From NCBI GenBank assembly GCA_029433415.1, contig JAQTIA010000002.1, positions 630,227-694,226 of the forward strand: 64,000 nt of DNA, read 5' to 3'. Position numbers and translations under genes: made by a program. Every line of letters starts with the position of its first letter. Within the stretch, counting starts at the first letter, position 1. This DNA comes from Acetobacteraceae bacterium ESL0709 (GTDB taxonomy: Bacteria > Pseudomonadota > Alphaproteobacteria > Acetobacterales > Acetobacteraceae). A model generated the notes under the pieces. The model was not told where the DNA came from and searched no databases. It was given only the letters and a program-made list of their open reading frames with translations. Below, in pieces: positions 36,743 to 45,784 of this stretch.

Positions 36743-37817
36743 TCTTTACGATATTATTGTCGGCCTTCTGGTTTTTGGCGTGATCGTTTTTGTGCACGAA
36801 TCAGGTCACTATCTGGCGGCGCGCTGGTGTAAGGTTCGGGTGGATGTTTTCTCCATCGGGTTCGGTCCGGCTGTGTGGAAATGGAAAGATCGTGTTGGTA
36901 CGGACTGGCAGCTCAGCGCGTTTCCGCTGGGCGGCTATGTCAGGCTTCATGGGTTTGAAGGGGATTCAAGTCCGGATCACCCAGAGGGAAATAAAGAGGC
37001 TTTTCATAGCAAGCCTGTCTGGGCCAGAGCTCTTGTTACCGTTATGGGGCCGGTTTTTAATATTGTTCTGACCATTCTCCTTTTTGTAGTGATTTTCAGT
37101 CTTTATGGGCGCCCCGAGATCAAACCTGAGGTCAATATGGTCGCGCCGCATAGTCCGGCGGAACAGGTTGGGTTGCAGAAAGGCGATAACTTCGTCCGTT
37201 TTAATGGACGCAAGATTCTAGGTGCGGCTGATTTGCAGTCCCTGATTGCGTCTCATCCGGGGGAGACAGTGACTCTGGGTATTATCAGGGATAACCAGCC
37301 CAGGGATATATCTGTTACGCTGGCAAATCTGACACAGGGTGAAAAGCATTACGGCCAGTTAGGGATAGGATTTGCCACCGTGCAGGCCAGTCCTATGCCC
37401 GTCTATAAAGCCATCCCTGTGGCGATAGAGGGGACGGGCAGGCTTTTTGCCCAGATTTTTGAGAGTTTGTGGCAAATTGTCAGTGGTCAGAGAAGTCCAC
37501 GTCAACTCGCTGGCACGATCGGTATCATCGCCATGTCTGGTCAGGCGGCTGATGGTGGAGCGGCTAGTTTGCTTTTCTTTATTGCCATGCTGTCGGCTAA
37601 TCTTGGCTTGATCAATCTTTTCCCTGTTCCCATGCTTGATGGTGGGCATCTGCTTTTTTACGGGCTTGAGGCTATAAGAGGGAAACCGATTTCGCTCAAA
37701 GTGCGGGAAATGGCCTTGCAGGCTGGTTTTGTGCTGGTTATAGCGTTGTTTCTCTTTACAGCTTATAACGACGCGAGAGGGCTGGGCTGGTTAAAATGGT
37801 TAGGCGTACACTTATAA
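36735..37817 (+). CDS. rseP: Site-2 intramembrane zinc protease RseP/MmpA
   Basis: 360 residues. HESGH (His21, Glu22, His25) in the first transmembrane helix is the HExxH zinc motif; a PDZ domain lies at about residues 120-215 (SPAEQVGLQKGDNFVRFNGR), and NLFPVPMLDGGH provides the third zinc ligand in the third helix. It cleaves membrane-anchored regulators such as anti-sigma factors and signal-peptide remnants. Adjacent to bamA, as usual. Confidence 0.95.
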   Translation: MHSLYDIIVGLLVFGVIVFVHESGHYLAARWCKVRVDVFSIGFGPAVWKWKDRVGTDWQLSAFPLGGYVRLHGFEGDSSPDHPEGNKEAFHSKPVWARALVTVMGPVFNIVLTILLFVVIFSLYGRPEIKPEVNMVAPHSPAEQVGLQKGDNFVRFNGRKILGAADLQSLIASHPGETVTLGIIRDNQPRDISVTLANLTQGEKHYGQLGIGFATVQASPMPVYKAIPVAIEGTGRLFAQIFESLWQIVSGQRSPRQLAGTIGIIAMSGQAADGGAASLLFFIAMLSANLGLINLFPVPMLDGGHLLFYGLEAIRGKPISLKVREMALQAGFVLVIALFLFTAYNDARGLGWLKWLGVHL

Positions 37818-37926
37818 ACAAGGGTGCAGCCATAAAGTTTTGAGATTGAGCAGTTGGAAAGAGCATTTCTTTTGTTTAAAAAGGACAGGCTCTTTGCAGA
37901 GCAGCTCTTGCATATGAAGGTGATTT

Positions 37927-40542
37927 TTGGATAGTTCTGCTTTTGATGAAGTAGAATTATCTGCGAGAATCTGGGAACGAGGGATACCGGTTTTGTCAGG
38001 ATTGCGCTCTAAAGGGTTCCGACCTGTAGCTGTTCGGTTGGTTTTGCTGGCTTCAGCGTGTCTGTTTCCGGCTGTTTGTCATATAGCTGAAGCACAGACG
38101 CCCCGTCATCATGATGCGAGTCATTCTGCTTCATCCAAGCGGAAAGTGTCTTCTTCAAGACATACCCCGCGGATTCTTTCGCCTGACAGTATTATTCAGT
38201 CTATTGTCATCAAGGGAAATTCCCGTATTGAGACTGGTACCGTCCTGTCCTATATGGTTGTTGAGCCGGGAGATGCGTTCGATAAGAATGATCTGAACCG
38301 TTCGATCAAGACCCTTTATGCGACGGGGTTGTTCCGTGACGTGACCCTACAGCGTCATGGCGGGACTTTGATTGTGCAGCTTGTTGAAAATCCTGTGGTT
38401 AACAGGATTGTTTTCGAGGGCAATCACGCTCTTAAGGATAATGATATCCTCAGAGAGATTAATCTGAAGCCTCGTGCTGTTTTCTCTTCCCAGACCGTGG
38501 CTTCCGACAGGCAGAAAATATTGGAGCTTTACGCAAAGAAGGCACGTTATGGCGCAACCGTGACACCACAGATTGTTCGCCTCTCCAATAACCGTGTCGA
38601 TGTGGTGTTCCAGATTAATGAAGCCCGTCAGACCCTTGTTGAGAAGATCGCGTTTGTTGGTAATAAATCATTTACTGAATCAGCGCTTGCAAGTGTTGTT
38701 TCTTCCAAGGAAACAGCCTGGTATCGTTTTTTCTCTTCGGCTGACGAATATAATCCTGAGCGTATCCGCTACGATGCAGAGCTCTTGAGGCGCCATTATC
38801 TTCATAATGGTTATGTCGATTTCAAGATGATTGACGCGACAGGGGAGCTGTCGCCCGATCATAAAACCTTTTATATTACGTTTACCCTTGATGAAGGGCC
38901 TCGCTATAAGCTCGCCAAGATTGATGTGCGCTCTGACGTACATGGCGTGACGAATAAGATGCTGAAAAATCATATTGAGTTGTTTGCCGACCAATATTAT
39001 GACGGCACGGCGATTCAGAATAACGCGAATGATATGCAGGAATGGTTACAGGAAAGTGGCCATCCTTTTGCTCTGGTCAGGACCGAAATTGCGCGTAACC
39101 CGGAAAAAAAGACCGTTAACCTGCTCTATGATGTTGTACAGGGGCCGCGTGTTTATGTTGAACGCCTTGATATTAACGGTAATACTATAACACGTGATCC
39201 CGTTATACGCCGTAACCTGCCTATGGCAGAAGGTGATGCCTATACACCTTATGATCGTAAATATGCCAAGGTCGGCTTGCAGGATATGGGCTATTTCAAG
39301 ACTGTAACTGTTGATCAGACCCAGGGTTCTGCACCCGATAAAACCAATCTTGCCATTAATGTGACAGAGAAGCCTACCGGTGAGTTTTCCTTGGGTGGTG
39401 GTTACTCAACGGACGTCGGTGTGATGGGTAATCTGGGATTGAAACAGCACAACCTGTTAGGTACGGGCGTTGATGCCGGTTTCTCAGGTACGGTTGCCTA
39501 TTACGAAAAGCAGGCGGATCTGTCCTTTACGGATGCCAATTTCCTTGGTCGTAATTTCGTGGCAGGCGCTGATATCTTTTATATGCAGAATACAGGTCAG
39601 ACCTATCAAAGTTATGATGAAGACCAATATGGTCTCTCATTGCGTATGGGTTATGCCTTTAACCGTTATCTCTCCCAGTCCTGGACTTATACCCTGTCAA
39701 ACAGAAAAGTCAGTCATACTCATCCAGGCAGAAGATGGTGCGGGCGCAATGGTCCTGGGCGCGAAGGATGGTGTCTGGATGATACAGCGTCGATCTATGT
39801 CCAGGACGCAGCGGGTTGGACGTTGCTTTCACAGTTAAGCACGACTTTGACTTATGATCGTCGTGATAATGCGATGGATCCGCATTCTGGTTACGTGATT
39901 CGTGCAACGGGCGATTTTGCAGGTATCGGTGGAAATTCAAAATATCTGCGTGGCAAGTTCAGCGGTGCCTACTATATTCCACTTGATAGACTTACAGCCA
40001 GTCATGACTGGACCATCCAGCTTAAAGGTGGTGTCGGGTACATGGGCGACTGGAGCGGTAGTAGCAATCGTAGTATTATCGACAACTTCTATCTTGGCGG
40101 TGAAAATCTCCGTGGCTTCCTGCAGGGGGGCGTCGGTCCCCGTTCTGGGCATTACCGGTGTAGCGAAGGAGGACGAAATGGCTATTGTCCTGCGGCAGGT
40201 CAGGAAGATCTGCTCGGCGGTCGGTTTATGTATACCGCGTCCTTCCAGCTTAATTATCCTTTCCCATATGGAGAAAGCCTGGGGATGAAGGGGCGCGCAT
40301 TCATTGACGCTGGTAGTCTGACGGGAACGCGTCTCAAACGCCACTATACGAGCGCATCGCAGGATGGAGCCAAGTACACGCCCATTAACGGTAATACCTA
40401 TACACCGCGTGTGGCGGGTGGTCTTGGTTTTTCGTGGAAAAGTCCATTCGGATTGGTTAATATCGACGGCGCTGTGCCCATCCACAAAGAACATGGAGAC
40501 AGAGTCTATCCATTGCGTTTTGGCTTTGGTCAGCAGTTCTAG
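37927..40542 (+). CDS. bamA: Outer membrane protein assembly factor BamA
   Basis: 871 residues. After a basic N-terminus comes a signal sequence (RLVLLASACLFPAVCHIAEAQ), then a His/Ser-rich linker, five POTRA domains (first SIVIKGNSRIETGTVLSYM), then the 16-stranded barrel with its Omp85 signature (NFYLGGENLRGF) and a terminal phenylalanine (LRFGFGQQF). It inserts beta-barrel proteins such as the OmpA paralogues here. The start is a TTG at 37927 with aaggtga before it; an ATG upstream at 37914 opens only a six-codon frame. The signal sequence is preceded by about 33 residues, so a later start is possible. Confidence 0.93.
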   Translation: MDSSAFDEVELSARIWERGIPVLSGLRSKGFRPVAVRLVLLASACLFPAVCHIAEAQTPRHHDASHSASSKRKVSSSRHTPRILSPDSIIQSIVIKGNSRIETGTVLSYMVVEPGDAFDKNDLNRSIKTLYATGLFRDVTLQRHGGTLIVQLVENPVVNRIVFEGNHALKDNDILREINLKPRAVFSSQTVASDRQKILELYAKKARYGATVTPQIVRLSNNRVDVVFQINEARQTLVEKIAFVGNKSFTESALASVVSSKETAWYRFFSSADEYNPERIRYDAELLRRHYLHNGYVDFKMIDATGELSPDHKTFYITFTLDEGPRYKLAKIDVRSDVHGVTNKMLKNHIELFADQYYDGTAIQNNANDMQEWLQESGHPFALVRTEIARNPEKKTVNLLYDVVQGPRVYVERLDINGNTITRDPVIRRNLPMAEGDAYTPYDRKYAKVGLQDMGYFKTVTVDQTQGSAPDKTNLAINVTEKPTGEFSLGGGYSTDVGVMGNLGLKQHNLLGTGVDAGFSGTVAYYEKQADLSFTDANFLGRNFVAGADIFYMQNTGQTYQSYDEDQYGLSLRMGYAFNRYLSQSWTYTLSNRKVSHTHPGRRWCGRNGPGREGWCLDDTASIYVQDAAGWTLLSQLSTTLTYDRRDNAMDPHSGYVIRATGDFAGIGGNSKYLRGKFSGAYYIPLDRLTASHDWTIQLKGGVGYMGDWSGSSNRSIIDNFYLGGENLRGFLQGGVGPRSGHYRCSEGGRNGYCPAAGQEDLLGGRFMYTASFQLNYPFPYGESLGMKGRAFIDAGSLTGTRLKRHYTSASQDGAKYTPINGNTYTPRVAGGLGFSWKSPFGLVNIDGAVPIHKEHGDRVYPLRFGFGQQF

Positions 40543-40588
40543 AAGAATTTTTAACGGTTTTCTGGAAAGAAGTTCTCAGAAGGATTTT

Positions 40589-41500
40589 ATGGTCATGCGT
40601 TTCAAGGCACATTTGTCTTTTGCCTGTTCATTTCTTGCTATCGGGGCATTAGTGGCTTCCGGTGTTGCTCAGGCCGATACCAAGTCGAATAATCCAGGCT
40701 GGTTTGTGCCCAAGGCAGAACAGGCTCCGGCAGCAGCGTCTCCTGCGCATCATCATAAGGCAGCGCCTCCTCCTTCTGCGCCTGCTGATAATGAGGAGGA
40801 TGAGTCTGGTAATCAGTCTATGCAGAATCCTCCCGTTCTGCCTCTTCCGCCCGTTCCAGTGACTCCTGTTATTGCCAAGAAGAATCCCCCTCCTCCGGCG
40901 GTTATTGGCGTGATCAGCGTTCCCGGCGTTATGCAGCTTTCAACGGCAGCACAGGAAATGCAGCAAGTCCTAGGTGCAAGACGTGATAAACTGGCGCAAG
41001 AAGTCCAGAAGGAAGAAGCTTCATGGCGTGCGGAGCAACAGAAACTGCAAGTGCAAGCCAGGACATTATCCTCAGATCAGATTCAAATACGTGAACGTCA
41101 TCTTCAGGAACGTCGTGCAAAGGATCAGCACGATTTTGGTAATAAGGCCCGGATCATACAGGAAGCCTATCAGGTGGCCTTCCATCAGATTGAGCGTGAA
41201 CTTGAGCAGAGAAATGGTATTATCGCACGTGTGGCGGCCGCTCATGGGATGAATTTGATTTTGCATGCAGAGCAGGCAGTCCTGCATGTAGGAGAGCAGG
41301 ACATTACCGAAGAGGTGTCAGAACATCTTAACAAGATTCTGCCTCATGTCTTTATTCCGGGCGATGGTGTTGATCCTGAAGCTCTGGCGAAATCGGGAAA
41401 AATGCCGACGACTGCGGATGAGGAAAAAGAGATGCAACAGGCTGAGGCCCCACAGGCGGTTAATGAACCACCGCCATCGGTCGTTCGTCAGTCGCATTGA
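40589..41500 (+). CDS. skp: OmpH/Skp-family periplasmic chaperone, extended form
   Basis: 303 residues, well above the 160-200 usual for Skp. Signal peptide at residues 1-29 (FACSFLAIGALVASGVAQA), then about 80 residues rich in Pro, Ala and His, then the OmpH domain: IGVISVPGVMQLSTAAQEM, a long coiled coil (RRDKLAQEVQKEEASWRAEQ onward) and MNLILHAEQAVLHVGEQDIT. A further Pro/Glu-rich tail follows. Skp holds unfolded outer-membrane proteins on the way to BamA, encoded just upstream. ATG at 40589 preceded by aagga. Confidence 0.88.
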   Translation: MVMRFKAHLSFACSFLAIGALVASGVAQADTKSNNPGWFVPKAEQAPAAASPAHHHKAAPPPSAPADNEEDESGNQSMQNPPVLPLPPVPVTPVIAKKNPPPPAVIGVISVPGVMQLSTAAQEMQQVLGARRDKLAQEVQKEEASWRAEQQKLQVQARTLSSDQIQIRERHLQERRAKDQHDFGNKARIIQEAYQVAFHQIERELEQRNGIIARVAAAHGMNLILHAEQAVLHVGEQDITEEVSEHLNKILPHVFIPGDGVDPEALAKSGKMPTTADEEKEMQQAEAPQAVNEPPPSVVRQSH

Positions 41501-41520
41501 TCCTGAGTTTGTAAAAGCTC

Positions 41521-42570
41521 ATGGGGAAATTGTTACAAGAATCTTCTCTTACAGGGGATTCACGCTTTTTTACGAGGCGTGGTCCCTTCAGGCTATCTGA
41601 GATTATGGCTCGGCTCTCTTTGGATATCCTTTTGGATAAACAGGGGGAGGACAAACAGTTTACGGGTGTGGCGCCCCTCCATACTGCTGCGGCTACAGAA
41701 ATCAGTTTCCTGGATAATCGTCGTTATGTCGATTTGCTGGCAGAAACGAAAGCCGGAGCCGTTATTGTAGCTCCTGCATTTAAAGGTAAGGTTCCGCCAC
41801 ATTGTGTCGCCCTCGTGTGTAAAGAGCCTTATCTTGCCTGGGCCCGTCTGGCACAGCTTTTTTATCCCTTACCGCCTTCGAGGGGCGAGATTCATTCGTC
41901 GGCTATTCTGGGAAAAAATGTTTCTCTGGGAGAGAATGTTCAGATTGGGCCGCTTGCCGTTATTGGAGACAGCGTCAAAATTGGTAATGGCTCAATTATA
42001 GGCAGCCACACTGTTATCGGTGATGGTGTGGAAATAGGGGATAATTGTCGGATTGGTTCGCATGTTACTGTTACCCATGCCTTGCTGGGAGAACGAGTGG
42101 TGTTGTTTCCAGGGGCCCGAATCGGGCAGGACGGGTTTGGGTTTGCGGTAACATCACAGGGTTTTGAGACTGTTCCCCAGCTTGGTCGTGTCATTTTGCA
42201 TGATGGTGTAGAAATAGGTGCTAACTCAACCATTGATCGTGGCTCAATGAAGGATACGGTTATTGGTGCAGGGAGTCGAATTGATAACCTCGTGCAGATT
42301 GGACATAACGTACAGATGGGCAGGTGCTGTATTGTTGTTTCCCAGGCAGGTATTTCCGGATCAACAATATTGGGAGACTTTGTCACAATTGCTGCACAGG
42401 CGGGATTGATTGGTCATATCAAGATCGGATCGAAGGCGCGCATCGGGGCACAATGTGGTGTGATGTCTGACATTGAGGCAGCCTCGGATGTGATTGGCAG
42501 TCCGGCCATGCCTTTCAGGGAGTTTTTTCGGAATGTGGCAACTCTACGTAAGTTGTCGCGTAAGAATTGA
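41521..42570 (+). CDS. lpxD: UDP-3-O-(3-hydroxyacyl)glucosamine N-acyltransferase
   Basis: 349 residues. N-terminal uridine-binding domain (FFTRRGPFRLSEIMA) and a left-handed beta-helix of hexapeptide repeats; the catalytic His is in VQIGHNVQMGRCCIV. Third step of lipid A synthesis. It follows skp by 20 nt, in the standard skp-lpxD-fabZ-lpxA order. Confidence 0.95.
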   Translation: MGKLLQESSLTGDSRFFTRRGPFRLSEIMARLSLDILLDKQGEDKQFTGVAPLHTAAATEISFLDNRRYVDLLAETKAGAVIVAPAFKGKVPPHCVALVCKEPYLAWARLAQLFYPLPPSRGEIHSSAILGKNVSLGENVQIGPLAVIGDSVKIGNGSIIGSHTVIGDGVEIGDNCRIGSHVTVTHALLGERVVLFPGARIGQDGFGFAVTSQGFETVPQLGRVILHDGVEIGANSTIDRGSMKDTVIGAGSRIDNLVQIGHNVQMGRCCIVVSQAGISGSTILGDFVTIAAQAGLIGHIKIGSKARIGAQCGVMSDIEAASDVIGSPAMPFREFFRNVATLRKLSRKN

Positions 42571-42688
42571 TGACGATAGTATTTTAGCATAATTTTTGGT
42601 AGAAATTGCCGCCATCTCTGAGACAATGCTCCGGAGAAGCATAGCCCGTTAGGGACGTTTGGGAATTAGGCCATGAAAGGTGTTGCCA

Positions 42689-43159
42689 GTGAACGCAAAA
42701 TCGGATCAGGATCATAGTGTTCCCGAATCTGTGGATATTCTACAGATTATGCAGGCTATTCCTCATCGTTACCCATTTCTTCTTATTGATCGTATGGAAG
42801 AGATCAAGGCAGGGGAATCAGCCGTTGGAATTAAGAATGTCACGGCTAGTGAGCCGTTTTTCCAAGGTCATTTCCCGGCGCGTCCTGTTATGCCAGGCGT
42901 ACTGATTGTTGAATCCATGGCACAGACAGCAGCAACACTGGTTGTTTTGACATTGGGTAAGGAATTTGAAGGCAAGCTTGTTTACTTTATGACAATTGAA
43001 GGCGCAAAATTCCGCCGTCCGGTAGGACCTGGGGACCAGTTGCGCATTCATGTGCAGAAAGAACGGGCAAGGGCCAATGTCTGGCGCTTTCATGGGGTCG
43101 CCAAGGTAAATGAAGTCGTGGTGGCTGAAGCGACTTTCAGTGCCATGATTATGGGCTAG
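42689..43159 (+). CDS. fabZ: 3-hydroxyacyl-[ACP] dehydratase
   Basis: 156 residues. HRYPFLLIDRM and the hot-dog active-site motif FFQGHFPARPVMPGVLIVES (catalytic His and Glu). It dehydrates 3-hydroxyacyl-ACP and so competes with LpxA and LpxD for the same substrate, explaining the clustering. GTG at 42689 is preferred over GTG at 42680 because aaagg lies at proper distance before it. Confidence 0.94.
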   Translation: MNAKSDQDHSVPESVDILQIMQAIPHRYPFLLIDRMEEIKAGESAVGIKNVTASEPFFQGHFPARPVMPGVLIVESMAQTAATLVVLTLGKEFEGKLVYFMTIEGAKFRRPVGPGDQLRIHVQKERARANVWRFHGVAKVNEVVVAEATFSAMIMG

Positions 43160-43175
43160 ATTTTTGGTGAGAGAC

Positions 43176-44030
43176 ATGACGGTGGATTCGACAACGGGCC
43201 TTTTTGTTCACCCTACGGCGCTTGTTGATCCAAAAGCTTCTCTGGGGACGGACGTTTTTATTGGTCCTTGGTGTATCGTTGGTCCCGATGTCATACTGGA
43301 AGATGGTGTAAGACTTCATGCTTCTGTCATTGTCGAAGGGCGGACGTGTCTTGGTGAAGGGGTGGAAGTTTATCCTTTTACGACTGTCGGCATGGCACCA
43401 CAGGACCAGAAATACGCGGGTGAGCCCACAGCATGTATTGTAGGGAAGCATAGTATTATCCGAGAAAATGTGACCATTCACAGAGGCACGTTGCAAGGGC
43501 ATGGCCTTACGAAAATTGGCGAGTCCTGCCTGATTATGGCAAACGCTCATATTGCTCATGACTGCACATTGGGTGATGGAGTGATTATCGTTAATAATGT
43601 CGTAATGGGCGGGCATGTGCAGATTGGCGACCAGGCACGGATTATGGGGTCAGCGGCTATTCATCAATTTGTTCGTATTGGTAAGGGAGCCGTCATTGGG
43701 GGACTCTGCGGTGTCGAGATGGACGTTGTACCTTACGGAAGCGTACTGGGTAATCGCGCGCGGCTTGTAGGGTTGAACTGGGTAGGATTGAAGCGTTCTG
43801 GTGTGGGCAATGAGGAAATGCAGGTTCTGCGGCGCGCCTTCCGCCAGCTTTATCCGCGTCTCAATGATTGTGGTGATGTGCTCAGTCGCAGGATAGAAAA
43901 ATTGCGTCATGAATTCGGTGATATAGCCCGTATTGCGGAAATCCTTGATTTTATGGAGGCCCCCAGCCGCCGGGGGCTGACACGTGCTGTACGTAGAGAG
44001 ACTGACGACTACGCCGAAAGTCTATGTTGA
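43176..44030 (+). CDS. lpxA: UDP-N-acetylglucosamine acyltransferase
   Basis: 284 residues. Hexapeptide repeats form the beta-helix (VHPTALVDPKASLG onward); the catalytic His is in ANAHIAHDCTLG; a C-terminal helical domain follows (GLKRSGVGNEEMQVLRRAFR). First committed step of lipid A. ATG at 43176 is chosen over an upstream TTG (43164) since ggtgag lies just ahead. Overlaps lpxI by 7 nt. Confidence 0.95.
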   Translation: MTVDSTTGLFVHPTALVDPKASLGTDVFIGPWCIVGPDVILEDGVRLHASVIVEGRTCLGEGVEVYPFTTVGMAPQDQKYAGEPTACIVGKHSIIRENVTIHRGTLQGHGLTKIGESCLIMANAHIAHDCTLGDGVIIVNNVVMGGHVQIGDQARIMGSAAIHQFVRIGKGAVIGGLCGVEMDVVPYGSVLGNRARLVGLNWVGLKRSGVGNEEMQVLRRAFRQLYPRLNDCGDVLSRRIEKLRHEFGDIARIAEILDFMEAPSRRGLTRAVRRETDDYAESLC

Positions 44031-44887
44031 ATGAGGCCGCGGTTGGTATTCTTGCCGGAGGAGGGCCTCTTCCGGCACAGCTGGCCAAAAAGCTTACGGA
44101 GCAGGGACGTCGTGTTTTTATTGTCGGGTTTGATGGGTTTGCCGAGTCGGCTCTGCTCAAAAATTACCCTCACAAATTAATTCGTCTCGCTGCGGCGGGT
44201 GAAATATTACGATCTTTGAAAGAGCATGATTGCGAGGATCTCGTTCTGATTGGGCCGGTCAAGCGTCCTTCATGGCGCGATTTACGTCCAGATGCTGAAG
44301 GGGCCAGAATACTGGCGCGGCTTGGTAGAGCCGTTTTCAAAGGAGATGATGGCCTTTTAAGTGCTGTCATCAAAATCCTTGAAGAGGAGAATTTTCACGT
44401 CAGGGGGGCTCATGAATTTATGGATAATGCTGTGGGTCAGGAAGGAGCCCAAGGTAAGGTGATTCCTTCCTTGCAGGCTTGGAGTGATATCAGGCGTGCT
44501 GCACATATCCTGACGATTATGGCGCCGCTTGATGTGGGACAGGGTTGTGTTGTCCAGAATGGAGTGACTTTGGCGGTAGAAGCGCTGGAGGGCACAGACC
44601 TGATGCTGGAACGCTGCCAGCAGCTCGGTCAGGAAAGTTCTGGTGGCATTTTGCTGAAAATGCCCAAAGCGGGGCAGGATCTCAGAGCAGATATGCCGAC
44701 TCTTGGCCCTGTGACGATCGAAAAAGCGGCGAGTGCTGGTCTGGAGGGTATAGCCTTTATTGCAGGTCACACATTGTTGACTCATAATGACGCCTGCAAG
44801 GAAGTGGCGGATAGGGAAGGATTGTTTTTATACGGCCTGTCGCGTGAAGTTGTGCAACAATGGCAGGAAGAAAAGGAGATTTACTAA
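44024..44887 (+). CDS. lpxI: UDP-2,3-diacylglucosamine pyrophosphatase LpxI
   Basis: 287 residues of the DUF1009/LpxI family: VGILAGGGPLPAQLAKKL at the start, LIGPVKRPSWRDLRPD, and SGGILLKMPKAGQDLRADMPTLGP towards the end. LpxI hydrolyses UDP-2,3-diacylglucosamine to lipid X and replaces LpxH in most alphaproteobacteria. lpxB, often next in line, is not found in this window; gloA follows instead. Confidence 0.94.
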   Translation: MLNEAAVGILAGGGPLPAQLAKKLTEQGRRVFIVGFDGFAESALLKNYPHKLIRLAAAGEILRSLKEHDCEDLVLIGPVKRPSWRDLRPDAEGARILARLGRAVFKGDDGLLSAVIKILEEENFHVRGAHEFMDNAVGQEGAQGKVIPSLQAWSDIRRAAHILTIMAPLDVGQGCVVQNGVTLAVEALEGTDLMLERCQQLGQESSGGILLKMPKAGQDLRADMPTLGPVTIEKAASAGLEGIAFIAGHTLLTHNDACKEVADREGLFLYGLSREVVQQWQEEKEIY

Positions 44888-44888
44888 G

Positions 44889-45287
44889 ATGGGTACTTTT
44901 TTACATACAATGGTGCGGGTCAGAAATCTGGATCGTAGCCTCGCTTTTTATACTCTTCTGGGCATGCGGGAATTACGTCGCTGCGAAGTCAGGGAAGGGC
45001 GTTATACGCTCGTTTATATAGGTTTTGAAGATAACAAGCATGGGCAAGCCGAAATTGAGCTGACCTATAACTGGGATCAGGAAAAAGATTACGAAGTCGG
45101 CAATGGTTTTGGCCACTTTGCCATAGGTGTGTCCAATGTCGCCGAGGCGGTAGAGAAAGTGCGTTTGGGAGGGGGGAAAGTAACACGTGAAGCAGGCCCT
45201 CTTAAATTCGGTACGACGATTATTGCTTTTGTCGAGGACCCTGATGGTTACAAGATGGAACTTATTGAGAAGCCTGCATCTGCCTGA
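44889..45287 (+). CDS. gloA: Lactoylglutathione lyase (glyoxalase I)
   Basis: 132 residues. The four metal ligands are visible: His in FLHTMVRV, Glu in AEIELTYN, His in NGFGHFAIGV and Glu in YKMELIEK. It isomerises the methylglyoxal-glutathione hemithioacetal to S-lactoylglutathione. The ATG is one base after the lpxI stop, with aaggag 11 nt before it inside lpxI, so it is probably co-transcribed with the lipid A genes. The 3' end overlaps the convergent small gene by 26 nt. Confidence 0.94.
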   Translation: MGTFLHTMVRVRNLDRSLAFYTLLGMRELRRCEVREGRYTLVYIGFEDNKHGQAEIELTYNWDQEKDYEVGNGFGHFAIGVSNVAEAVEKVRLGGGKVTREAGPLKFGTTIIAFVEDPDGYKMELIEKPASA

Positions 45288-45483
45288 TTTCATCCAGCGT
45301 TGCTTCCAGTGAGGCCATAATCATCTCTGCCTGATGGCTGACCTCGGGATCATGATGATGACAGAGATAATCGGCTACCATGACAGCGGGAGAAAGCTTG
45401 TTGCGCAGGTTATGACGGTAGCCTGCGAGCCGGGTTTCCAGATCTTGGTCTTTTACCGTAGGTGATGGAGCGGTTTCTGACAT
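45262..45483 (-). CDS. 73-residue protein resembling a histidine-kinase phosphoacceptor helix
   Basis: The middle reads YRHNLRNKLSPAVMVADYL, much like the H-box of HisKA dimerisation domains (for example HDxNNxLxPIxGxAxxL), followed by a second helix (SHQAEMIMASLEATLDEIRQ) with the right spacing for a two-helix hairpin. There is no ATP-binding domain, membrane segment or signal peptide. It could be a phosphotransfer or kinase-inhibitory protein, or only a look-alike helical hairpin. It overlaps the 3' end of gloA on the opposite strand. The coding potential is supported by the H-box resemblance, not by any neighbour. Confidence 0.6.
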   Translation of the reverse strand: MSETAPSPTVKDQDLETRLAGYRHNLRNKLSPAVMVADYLCHHHDPEVSHQAEMIMASLEATLDEIRQMQASQ

Positions 45484-45639
45484 GGGGGGGTCTCCTCAAG
45501 TTAGGCCTTAAGTTAGGATTGACAGTTTAAGGCAAGCTGCTTAAAAGCACCACAAAATAGCAGGCAATTGCCAGGGCGTGTCGTGCGTCCTGTTTCTTGA
45601 TATGTTTCGGCATATCTGTGTTTTAAGGGGATGAAGAAT

Positions 45640-45774
45640 ATGAAGCGCACTTATCAGCCTTCTCGTCTGGTTCGTAAACGTCGTCACGGTTTCCGTACGC
45701 GTTCTGCAACCGTCGGTGGCCGCCGTGTTCTGGCCAGCCGCCGTGCAAAAGGGCGCAAAAAGCTTTCTGCCTGA
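45640..45774 (+). CDS. rpmH: 50S ribosomal protein L34
   Basis: 44 residues, [18 protein letters not shown] and onward to the basic end GRKKLSA, the full usual length. A very basic protein of the large subunit. aagggg precedes the ATG by about 10 nt. It is followed 10 nt later by rnpA, the conserved rpmH-rnpA-yidD-yidC order. Confidence 0.97.
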   Translation: MKRTYQPSRLVRKRRHGFRTRSATVGGRRVLASRRAKGRKKLSA

Positions 45775-45784
45775 TTGACGCCTG

